Shown here piece after piece: positions 1 through 7,869 of a stretch of DNA of 16,160 bases. The stretch is taken from positions 628,921 to 645,080 of the forward strand of contig MU069466.1 of NCBI GenBank assembly GCA_002284615.2, written 5' to 3'. A model generated the notes under the pieces. It worked only from the letters and a program-made list of their open reading frames with translations, was not told where the DNA came from and made no database searches. The DNA comes from Dunaliella salina. Taxonomy: Eukaryota > Chlorophyta > Chlorophyceae > Chlamydomonadales > Dunaliellaceae. Each line of letters begins with the position of its first letter. Position 1 is the first letter of the stretch. Position numbers and translations under genes: made by a program.

Positions 1-1
1 C

Positions 2-272
2 CGCATTGATGACATACTACTGCCCTCAAGCATCATCAAAGCCAACAGCTCCAATCTTCATTCACTAATATGCTGCAACCCTGCTGACCAAGGCTACAAG
101 CACAGTGATCATATTCCCCTTGTTGCCAATGTCCCCATTCACGTCCTAGGGGTCAAAATCAAGAAAATTTTAGAACCTACTCTGCCTCATCAAAATGAGC
201 GCGTGCTAGTGCGGCCCATCAAACCATCAGACATTGAAAAGCTGCACTGTGCCCTCAATGACCCTTCTTACA
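2..272 (+). pseudogene. C-terminal part of APE-type (exonuclease III-like) endonuclease domain of element 1
   Basis: The frame starting at base 2 is open from the window edge. It shows an Arg-Ile-Asp-Asp-Ile-Leu-Leu segment near residue 1 and a Ser-Asp-His-Ile-Pro-Leu motif at about residue 39 (bases 116-133). The SDH-x-P motif near the C-terminus is the catalytic Asp-His signature of the APE endonuclease that nicks target DNA for target-primed reverse transcription in non-LTR elements. The rest of the domain is upstream of the window. The frame runs into the inserted sequence at 273 and stops at 299-301. Without the insertion it continues in frame at 859. The stretch after SDH is a basic linker. 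Confidence 0.75.
259..272 (+). repeat. Target-site duplication, left copy of insertion A
   Basis: The 14-mer tgacccttcttaca occurs here and at 845-858, exactly bracketing the 573-844 bp-scale minus-strand insertion that begins at 273. Splicing out one copy plus the insert (586 bp) rejoins the element 1 frame at the Asp-Pro-Ser-Tyr codons. Confidence 0.85.
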
Positions 273-844
273 AAAGAAAAGAAAAACTACGCAGGCAGTG
301 AACACACTCCCCACATCAATTAAGGAAAAGGGGATACCTAGGGCCGAGGCACCGTGTATCCGCTTCACCAAGAGAAAGCAAAAGAAAGAGGTCAATGGGG
401 ATCAGGAGGGTTACTAGCAGTAGCCCGAGCCTGACCTTATTGAAAGTTGAAAAAGCTTTTCTCAAGAGCGCGTCTGGTGCTAGCAAGTTTGTAAGCATAC
501 AGGACAGAATGAGCATGAAGCTTCCGAGCAAGCTTGGTTGCCTTGAAAGTGTCAAGACCAAGCTCCTTAAGAGGCCCTAATGAGTGCGGGGTGTAGATGA
601 CTCCTCCCACGCCTAACAGGATAGTATGGAGGGTGACTTGAGCTGAGGCCCCAGAGAGATGACGACAAAGGTCGCGGTGCTGCAGCTTGGAGGCTTCAAG
701 CTGGCTGTTGGGCCGGGTGTCCTCACAGTANTTGACTTCTACAAGGTGGATGTGCCTCTGATCTGGGTGGAGCTGATTGGGGTCGCGAGCCTTGAATGTG
801 GGTGGAGTGGCTGTGGCTGGCGCTGATGTGAATGTGGCTGTGGC
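273..844 (-). mobile_element. Insertion A: 572-bp 5'-truncated relative of the same retroelement family
   Basis: Read on the minus strand this insert runs from RLE coding sequence (844 down to 437) through a 3' UTR to a terminal tail of TTTTTCTTTTCTTT next to the target-site duplication. It lacks everything upstream of the RLE, as expected from incomplete reverse transcription. Its last bases (TGCGTAG followed by the TTTTC-type tail) match the 3' terminus of element 1. It is flanked by 14-bp direct repeats. It must be younger than element 1, which it interrupts within the APE-RT linker. Confidence 0.85.
437..844 (-). pseudogene. RLE C-terminal fragment (PD-(D/E)XK endonuclease), inside insertion A
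   Basis: One uninterrupted minus-strand frame of about 135 codons ends at TAA 437-439. It contains His-Ile-His-Leu-Val-Glu-Val-Lys/Asn-Tyr-Cys, matching the IHLVELKFC segment of element 1 at about 7436-7462. This is the E-x-K half of a PD-(D/E)XK nuclease core. The catalytic Lys codon contains the unresolved base n at 731 (AAN), so it can be Lys or Asn. Further on, a Val-Thr-Leu-His-x-Ile-Leu-x-Gly-Val-Gly-Gly-x-Ile-Tyr block is shared with element 1 at about 7581-7625, followed by a conserved Leu-Gly-Leu-x3-Lys-Ala helix. The CCHC and Arg-Pro-Asp parts are missing through 5' truncation. The fragment is well preserved, consistent with a young insertion. Confidence 0.75.
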
Positions 845-858
845 TGACCCTTCTTACA
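845..858 (+). repeat. Target-site duplication, right copy of insertion A
   Basis: Second copy of tgacccttcttaca, directly after the 5'-truncated end of insertion A. The element 1 reading frame resumes here with Asp-Pro-Ser-Tyr at 846. Confidence 0.85.
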
Positions 859-1083
859 CACCTCACACCTCCCATGCGAGCATTTTAGAAACACTGAAAA
901 GTATGCACGGGGCTGCTCTCTTCCACCTGTCTGCTATAGAGAGCTCTTGTGCTACAAAACCTGCTCGTTTAAAGCACCTGAATGGCCTCCCTGTCAGAGA
1001 AAGCGTTGAGGACATTTCGGACAAAATTGTCAATCTTATCAAAGAGTGCCACGAGGTGGCTCTGCAGGTGTGCACCATAAAAA

Positions 1084-1094
1084 TTAAATCCACA
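1084..1094 (+). repeat. Target-site duplication, left copy of insertion B
   Basis: The 11-mer ttaaatccaca occurs here and at 1161-1171. Removing 1095-1171 rejoins the frame at the Thr codon (1092 equals 1169). Confidence 0.85.
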
Positions 1095-1160
1095 TTTGTT
1101 CTTCCCTTAATGCACGCGGCCTTTGGCTTGCGTAGACTTTTCTTTTAATTTTTCTTTTCT
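1095..1160 (+). mobile_element. Insertion B: 66-bp 3'-end scrap of the same retroelement family
   Basis: Positions 1098-1146 match 7956-8004 at the 3' end of element 1 with one mismatch in 49 bases. They are followed by a TTTTC-type tail and flanked by an 11-bp target-site duplication. It therefore looks like a new insertion that copied only the last few dozen bases of an element: hairpin (1114-1133) plus tail. The near identity shows that its source was very close to element 1's 3' end, although the insert sits inside element 1. Confidence 0.85.
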
Positions 1161-1171
1161 TTAAATCCACA
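1161..1171 (+). repeat. Target-site duplication, right copy of insertion B
   Basis: Second copy of ttaaatccaca, directly after the TTTTC tail of insertion B. Element 1 coding resumes at 1172. Confidence 0.85.
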
Positions 1172-3829
1172 ACCTCCAAACACTTCAGGATCAGAAGGAT
1201 CAGCAACCTCCGCAGACCACTGTGTAATAAACTCAAATCTGTCCGCCATGTACAATGCAAACTGCCCCAAGATCATCTGGCCCTCACCTTTGCTGAGGTC
1301 CTGGCCCTTTACAGCCATGACCCCAACCTCCATAAAGCCATTCTCTTTGTCCAAAGCTTCTCCCACCCAGAAATAGCATCCTCCGCCCGTAACTCAAACA
1401 GCGCTTTACCCCCTCAACCACCACTGGAGACTGTCCTTCAAGCCCAGCATACAAATCTCAAGGGGCAAATCAACAAAATAGACTCTGACTACAGCGCCCA
1501 GTGCCACATCAGAGCGCGTAGGCGCCAACAGAAGAAAATTGCAAAACACCCTGCCGTTGCCAACAAGGAAATTTTCAATGGCAAAAACACTGCTTCTCCC
1601 CAAGCCCAATTACTCACAGACCCTGACACAGGCGAAGTAGAAACAGACCCATGCAAAATAGGTGGTATTGTGGAAAAATTTTACACTGACAGCATGGCTG
1701 CCCCCAGCATCAAGACTGGGGCCTACCTTCCATCTGAACCCCAAGCCAGACGCAACTACCCCTGGATGGACCGACAGTGCGAGGACCACTTCCTCCTTGA
1801 AACTCCCATCACTAGGGCTGAGAACGAGACTCAAAGGAAAAGGAAATGGCTTCACAACTCCATCCTAGACAGCTGCTCCTTCCACGAATGCATCCAATCC
1901 CTCACAAACAACAAGTCCCCAGTACCAGACGGCATAGCCAATGAGCTACTCAAACACCTGCCGCATGAATACAAGGAATCCATCCACAAACTCTTTGTCA
2001 TCATGTGGGCAACAGGGATCACCCCCAAAGCTTGGAAAAAGAGTGATACCATTCTTATGTTGGCCACGCCTAGTAACAACCACCCTCTATGAATATGCAG
2101 AGGGCCACTCCCTCCTGAGCTCCATGCAAGCGGGTTTCCGTAAACACACAGATACCATACACCAACTCCAAAACTTAATCATGACCCTTGAAGATTCCAA
2201 ACTCTTTAACAAAGATGTTTACGCTCTAATTGTAGATTTTACTTCTGCATTCAAAACAACAGACCATGACAAACTATTTTGGATCATGTATGACCTCGGC
2301 CCCACCAATTCCCCACCAATGCCATTGACACAGTTAAGAATTTATACCAAGGGGCCCACACCAGAATCCGTCTAGCAACTGCCATTGACCAGTGGTCAAT
2401 ATTCCAAAGACATCCCTATAGAAAGGGGAACCATCTAAGGTGACACCCCTCTCCCCCTTCCTCTTCCTCATATACATGGAACCCTTGCTGCGCTGGCTCC
2501 ATGCTGCGGGCGAGGCTATGAATATGAATGCCTTAACAAAACCCCCCAGACTCTGGAAAAGAAAATCCAGAACAAAATCAGCAGTGGGGCATTTGCAGAT
2601 GACCTCATCTGCCTCGCAGGCTCATATGCTGACCTACGCATTCAAGCCAAGAAATTAAGCCTCTATGCTGATTGGGCCCACCTCATCATCTCTGGTTCAA
2701 AAACAAAGGTGACTTGCAACCTTCTTTGCCCACAAACAATGCAAATAAGGGGCAATACGTCCGTTGCTGATTTTGCTCGACGTCAACTTAAAGATAAGAT
2801 ACTGGTCCAGGGCAAGCCGGCCCAATTCATTTGCCCGGGAGACCCATTTACTTACCTTGGCGTTGAAATCACCATGACATTAGACTGGAAACCCCAGCTT
2901 AACAGAATGGAGGAAAAGCTCACCAAAAAGTTGGCAAGCCTCACATGCTCTTTTGCCACACCCAAGCAAACAATGGATATAATTCGCACAGCCATCATCC
3001 CCAGCATTGCATACGCCTTTCCAGTGACACCTTGCTCCGAGAAGGACCTTGCGGGCTGGGACACATGTATCCTCAAGGTTATCAAATAAAGGTACAAGCT
3101 CTGGCATAGCACTGCCGCAGCCATCCTACGGGAAGACAAAACTTATTATGGTCTTGGTTGTACATCCACTGCAGTAAAATATAATGCAAGATGATGTGCA
3201 ATGGCCCTCACCAGCTGCCTCAATAACACCGGCAGACATGGCCAGGTCACCAAGGCAATGCTTGAATCGCAAATCCAAAAACTGAGACACTACGCAATCA
3301 GGAGCATCAACCCATCCCACCAAACTTCCACCTCATCCTCAAGCAGTTACCCTATATGCTCCGTGTCAGGCAATACCTCTGCATCAACAATAGCGATCAT
3401 GACGTCTCCTATCAAGGAGCACCTTACCTTCTCACCAGCATCACTCCCATAGTAAAAATCCTCCCAATGCCAATGCAACCCACCCTTAAAACCTTAGCCT
3501 GTCACTGCACTTGAACGCTCATGGACATAGGCATAAACAGGCTCTCTGCTTTGATGAATAATAACATCACGCATGTTATTGATGGGAACAAACTCACACC
3601 TTTGTTTGGCCGCAAAATAAAGACCAAACATATTGTAGCCCTGAATAGACTCTCTCATACCCTCAACACCCACACTCTGACTGAGGACAGACCTGACCTC
3701 ATCAGCACAATTATTCACAACCAAGACAGCTCACCCAATAAAACCCCTGAATCACGCTGCATAAATCATACAACATATACGGAAACGATGAAAACAGAAC
3801 ATACACCAACAGGATGGAACTGGTCATAG
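1172..3829 (+). pseudogene. Reverse transcriptase domain and RT-distal segment of element 1
   Basis: The frame is open from 1172 to about 2060, covering the linker and RT fingers, with Val-Pro-Asp-Gly-Ile-Ala-Asn-Glu at 1922-1945. Motif A reads VDFTSAF at 2232-2252. Motif B is GTI-stop-GDT at 2427-2447, where Gln of the family GTIQG became TAA (2436). The catalytic FADD is at 2592-2603, followed by the SGSKTKV segment and the YLGVEIT segment near 2855. A thumb/connection segment follows to 3829. Compared with the minus-strand copy, about 75 bp carrying the YRPI motif are missing near 2058. A 10-11 bp tandem duplication of CCCCACCAAT at about 2300-2320 and an extra C near 2448 shift the frame. 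Stops lie at 3087 and 3192. The enzyme would copy element RNA at nicked target DNA; this copy cannot make it. Confidence 0.88.
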
Positions 3830-4570
3830 TTTTACCCAGGCCATGCTCCCCCTAATCCCCCCAATTCCCAGACAGTGGGAGATGTGCCCCTAATACACAC
3901 ATACACCCTGATTCTAGGGCCTAAAGCACCCCCCTCTTTGATGCATCAAAGCAGCATATGCTGAGGATGTGGAAGTAGAAAATGCTTCCCCCAGCAGCCA
4001 GGAGAGCCCATTTCCAAACAGCCAACCATGCGCAGAAGAACACTCATACCAAAGCAGACGCACTCGCAAAAGAAACAATCCCCATGCGGAGCAGCCGCAA
4101 ACACAAGTACATAATATACAACGCAATCAACCCTATACGACACCCCACACACAGACCCCGTCCCGGGAGCCCTCTCAGACCCCACAAATTGGAAGCAGAC
4201 GGTCCAGAGGGAGCCGAGCCCCAAAAACACTTTTTGACCCTGATCCCCAACCCATAATAACCCCTTTTCCCTCACCTCCAAACTCCTCAAGCACTGACTT
4301 CCCCCAATGGCTCTGGAATTATAAACAGAATAAGGCTGCTGCATCAAGCGCAGTTGAAGCTAGTAACACCATCTTCCGCTTTGACCATGTCATCCTACAT
4401 ATCTTGGGCTGGCAACACCTCCGGAAATATAAGAGATCTTCTCAAGAAAAGGAGCAAAAACAATACAAAGCACAATGGCACCCCGTCACCATTGAAAAAT
4501 GGGCCTTGCCCATTTTCCAAAATGATGGGCTGAAAGTGGCCTCTTCAAAGCATGTACCAAGAAGAACTAA
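3830..4570 (+). pseudogene. Pro/Ser/Thr/Gln-rich linker of element 1 with basic clusters
   Basis: From 3969 an open frame rich in Pro, Ser, Thr and Gln contains a basic cluster Ser-Arg-Arg-Thr-Arg-Lys-Arg near residue 28 and Ser-Arg-Arg-Ser-Arg-Gly-Ser-Arg later; these resemble nuclear-localisation signals. Near 4312 a Leu-Trp-Asn-Tyr-Lys-Gln-Asn-Lys segment matches Leu-Trp-His-Tyr-Lys-Gln-Asn-Lys in element 2. Thr-Ile-Glu-Lys-Trp-Ala-Leu-Pro at about 4489-4512 is identical in element 2. The segment is probably a disordered spacer carrying nuclear-targeting signals. Bases 3830-3968 show no convincing coding but fall inside the element. Confidence 0.55.
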
Positions 4571-5012
4571 AGCAAACCCGTGTTGCCAGCTCTGCTGGAG
4601 CCCATTAAGCAAAGAATAAACCTTTGAAAGTCAAATCCATGAAGATATGCCCACCTGTGATACCTGCCACCGTACATACCACTGGGACTGTCTCATAGAT
4701 GTCAAAGCATGCTCCCAAAATGACCGGGCACTGAGCGAACAAAATGAGCACTGGGACTGCCCTGCCTGCGCATCCCTGTCAGACTCCCAAAGAGCAGAAA
4801 GGATCAACTTCTCTGAGGACTGTGAAATGATCTATGTAGAGTGGCATCCTAAATGGCAAGCTGAAGAGATGCTACGAATACATCCAGACCTGGATGCTCA
4901 TGTGCAAGCCTTTGACGCGGAGGAACGACCAGAGGAAATAGAAGACCCCTTGGCCATTGAAGTAGACCTGGACAATCTTGTCAACCAAGGCTTTGAAGGC
5001 AAGCCTATCTGA
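4571..5012 (+). pseudogene. PHD finger domain of element 1
   Basis: Zinc ligands are visible in one frame in the Cys4-His-Cys3 order of a PHD finger. A first pair sits at 4584 and 4593 (with an extra Cys at 4581). CDTCHRTYHWDC follows at 4656-4691 (Cys 4656, Cys 4665, His 4680, Cys 4689). The last pair, CPAC, is at 4758-4769. PHD fingers usually read histone H3 tails; in a retroelement this could bias integration to particular chromatin, which is inference. An in-frame TAA at 4617-4619 splits the first and second ligand pairs. After the finger comes an acidic stretch and a conserved Leu-x4-Gln-Gly-Phe-Glu motif also present in element 2. The frame ends at TGA 5010-5012, near the start of a frame shift. 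Confidence 0.8.
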
Positions 5013-5945
5013 ATCTCCATGGCTCTCAACCACCGGCTGCGCAATTCGCAAGAATGTCACCTTTGACTTCCAACCTNCCAATCCCCAGACAGATATCATG
5101 CCAACATGGCAATGTGAAATTATCATTAGAAGTGTTGACCTCATGAAGGAAACTTTTCACTTGGACACAACTGATGAGGTTGCCATGCCNACACAAATGC
5201 CAGAGGTAACCACCTCTGAATGCGCCTGTATCTACAATGGCAATGGTAAATGCATGGGCATGCTCACTATAGAAAGGCTCACAACCCTGCTCGAAGCCTA
5301 TGAAGCAGCCAAAAGAGCAGGCATCCATGCCACCATACAGCCCCCTGTCCAGGATTCAGCATCTGAAATCATGGGTATGCTTTTTGCCAAAAGGCTCAAC
5401 AGAAAAATCTCTTGGCCCAGAGCAAAAAGGTTTTCAATTCAAACATGTTTATTACTCCTTCCCACATCCGATCAGCTCTGCATAAATAATGCATGGTCTC
5501 AGCGGAGAGGTTTTCCAGCCCTCTTGTTTTTAAAAATACCTACAACACTTATTTCAGCACAAACTACCGAGACCAGGTGTTTGGGGCGCACACAGACGCC
5601 CTCTCTGTGCGCTACACTGGCTTCTCCTTCTGCCATCCTCCACGCGATGATGAAATGATGTTTAAACTCCTACGCCACGCAGTGCACTCCTCCCTCCATT
5701 CCACAGATCCAGTTGCCACCTTCATGCTCCTGCCCCACTGGAGAGGCTTCAGCTGTAACGTGTGTATGAGCTGGCTGAGTCAATACCCAGATACTGCAAA
5801 AGTTCTTGCCAAATTCCCTGCAAAGAAAATCCAATTCCAAGCACCACAACACTGGTTTGATACCATCACCAATCCTACTCCACCTTCCTATCCTATGCAA
5901 CTCATCGTTGTGTGGAACCCTAAGGCCAGAGAAATACTAGATACC
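5013..5945 (+). pseudogene. Conserved unnamed module plus PCIF1-like methyltransferase-fold module of element 1
   Basis: A first part (5218-5370) reads CIY-x4-KC-x-GMLT-x-E and later GIH-x-TIQPP. In a hand alignment it shares 26 of 51 residues with element 2 and has no name I know. After a frameshift, the frame at 5490-5945 shows AERFSSPL, a Phe-Gly-Ala segment, SFCHPP (5625-5642), an Asp-Asp-x-x-Met helix, FMLLPHW (5721-5741) and a closing LIVVWN. This order resembles the methyltransferase core of PCIF1 (the cap-adjacent adenosine N6-methyltransferase; Pfam labels the region PCIF1_WW), where the catalytic motif is NPPF. Here the Asn position is His, as in element 2 (CHPI), so methyltransferase activity is doubtful. 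A TAA at 5487 and unresolved bases at 5077 and 5190 add uncertainty. The fold assignment is inferred from motif order. Confidence 0.5.
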
Positions 5946-6702
5946 GCAAACAAAGACTGGTTTCAATCCCTCCAGCAAGATGTAAAGCAAGTTACACCAG
6001 AAGCTTGTTGGCTACCTTTGGATTCTCCAAATATTGTCATGCCGCTGCGTACTCACCAACACCTAGGATCAAATACTTGGAAACAGAAATTCCAATCACA
6101 CCCCCCTGACACCCATAGCTGCTCACACAAGTGCCCTCAGGAAAGGGCAAAATTCACCCCTGCCAACTTCAAAAAGATGTTCACACCTGAAGTCAAGGAC
6201 TGGAGGGAAATCACCTACACTGATGGCAGTGTGATTAAACACAAAGATGACGACTCNCCACCCCTTTCTGGTTCAGGTGTTTACAAACCAGGAAGTGACA
6301 CTGCTGCACCCTCCCAACACTTGCAACTGCACATAAAACCCAATGGCCATAGACCAACCAATACCATCACCAGAGCAGAAGTTGTGGGTATCCTTGTGGC
6401 ACTCCAACACGAGCAAACTGAGATTGCCACTGATAGTGCATCCTGGCTTTTTCAGATTTCTAATCAAACCCTTAACCCGATGCACATGAGGTATCACCTA
6501 CATGCAGAGCTCATTCATGCAATATCAACCATATTAGAGCACTCCCCTCACCCTATCCATTTTTACAAAGTCAAAGCCCACTCTGGCATCATAGGAAATG
6601 AAGGGGCCGACGCTTGCGCTCGCACCGCAGCCCCTCTCTCACGCCATAGGTATTGCGCTTCCAGATGCCAGGGACCCTTTCCACAATTTCTATTGACTTT
6701 CA
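5946..6702 (+). pseudogene. RNase H domain of element 1
   Basis: One open frame carries all ribonuclease H landmarks. These are Tyr-Thr-Asp-Gly-Ser with Asp at 6222, Thr-Arg-Ala-Glu with Glu at 6378, Ala-Thr-Asp-Ser with Asp at 6432, and Lys-Ala-His-Ser-Gly-Ile-Ile-Gly-Asn-Glu-Gly-Ala-Asp with His at 6579 and Asp at 6609. The catalytic D-E-D-D set and the His-loop are therefore intact. RNase H removes the RNA strand of the RNA-DNA hybrid made by RT. It follows the PCIF1-like module in the same frame, joined by about 90 residues without a recognisable motif. The frame shifts near 6645 and the coding continues in another frame, where a TGA occurs near 6691. Base 6257 is unresolved. Confidence 0.9.
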
Positions 6703-7869
6703 TTGAAGGCCTCTTCCACACAAAATGATGGCATGCACCGCTACCACACGCTTCCGATGCACTATCTCACTTACCTGAGCGACAAACTTAAAACACACAT
6801 GCACAAGAAACACAAGCTTGGCTCTGCTGACACCTCTGGATACCACTACCAGAGATGGCAGAAGCTTAACGATGCCACACCACCCACCGTCAATGCCAAC
6901 ACTGAAGTTTACAACCCAGCCCCTCAACTTGCAAACAAGGAGATCAGCAACTCCTTCTGGAAAAGCCCAAGGATAACCCTCAAACAGCAAATAAATTTTA
7001 TGAAGTATCAAACAGATACACTATACACACAGAGTCATGCCTCCAGCTTCAATTTTTCCAGTTCTGTTAGATGCCCACTCTGTGCAAATACGGACAGCAT
7101 CAATCACGTTCTGCTTAGGTGTACCCACCCAACAATGAGTGGGATGCACACCAACAGACACCATGCGGCCCTTAGTCTCTGTGTAGAAGCCCTGGGTAAA
7201 GGCCGGTATGGCTCATCCCTCATTAGCATGGATGGCTGCAATCATGACAGACTTCTAGATCAAGGCATACAAATCCCTGAAAACACCTCTCGGGCTATTC
7301 CAGATTGGGTTTTCCCAAATGACATGCCTCACCTGCTCGGTACCAAAGCCGCCCTGATGCTCTTTTTGTGCGCCCCATCCCAGGCAGACAAGCCCACTTA
7401 GATCCTAACAAGATCCCCACCCAAATGACAGAGATATTCACCTTGTCGAACTTAAATTCTGCCCTGACATAAATCCCTTCAAGATGAAGTTCATCACTCT
7501 GGAACGTGCACGGATAACATTCCCACACCATAACTAGACTTAAAACATGCAGCTTAAGAAACCCAAACAGGAACAACAAAGTGACTTTGCATATTATCTT
7601 AATTGGTGTGGGTGGCACGATTTACAATGAGCTAACAATTTCACCTCTCATAAATCTGGGTCTAACCAAACAGAAAGCCAAATCACTAGCATCCAAGCTC
7701 AGGGATCATGCCATCCAAAGATGATCCACCGTCATTAACACTAGACATGCACTTTGCTTTCAGAGGGCATCTGGGAGGGGGTTTGCTGGGCGCGCGGCGG
7801 CGGCTGAGGATGGAAGAAGGAGAGTCCGAGCGCTCAGGGGCATGGCTAGCAATCCTCCAGATCTCCATT
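6703..7869 (+). pseudogene. C-terminal CCHC motif and restriction-like endonuclease (RLE) of element 1
   Basis: The spacer after RNase H carries the family motif Glu-Ile-Ser-Asn-Ser-Phe-Trp near 6940. A zinc motif C-x2-C-x7-H-x4-C follows (Cys 7072, Cys 7081, His 7105, Cys 7120), which is the exact spacing of the CCHC motif preceding RLE domains. After a frameshift comes Arg-Pro-Asp-Ala-Leu-Phe-Val (7350-7370). After a second shift comes IHLVELKFC with Glu 7448 and Lys 7454. Together these are the PD-(D/E)XK core. A further shift leads to VTLH-x-IL-x-GVGG-x-IY at about 7581, shared with insertion A. Family similarity ends around 7750; the frame then continues to TAG at about 7870. The RLE would nick target DNA as in R2-type elements. 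At least three frameshifts disable this copy. Confidence 0.8.

Larger units (their letters stand above)
845..1094 (+). pseudogene. APE-RT linker of element 1 (segment between the two insertions)
   Basis: An open frame of about 83 codons continues the APE frame after removal of insertion A. It has no recognisable catalytic motif, contains a mildly amphipathic helical stretch and ends where insertion B begins. In Dualen/L1-type polyproteins the region between APE and RT is a poorly conserved linker, and I assign it only by position and frame continuity. The apparent continuation to a stop at 1146-1148 is read-through into insertion B and is not real coding sequence. Confidence 0.65.

Noticed and set aside
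806..846. GTGGCT-type tandem repeat as a regulatory or satellite array
   Set aside because: Only a few imperfect units, and it is the antisense of Ala/Thr codons in the open RLE frame of insertion A.
4044..4347. Minus-strand open frames over the element 1 linker
   Set aside because: Antisense shadows of a Pro/Ser/Thr-rich region; Gly/Trp/Cys-rich composition is the expected complement.
4571..6702. Giant-virus or phage origin suggested by a PHD finger, a methyltransferase fold and RNase H together
   Set aside because: All lie in one frame context with a retroelement RT and RLE, in the same order in two copies, with target-site duplications nearby.
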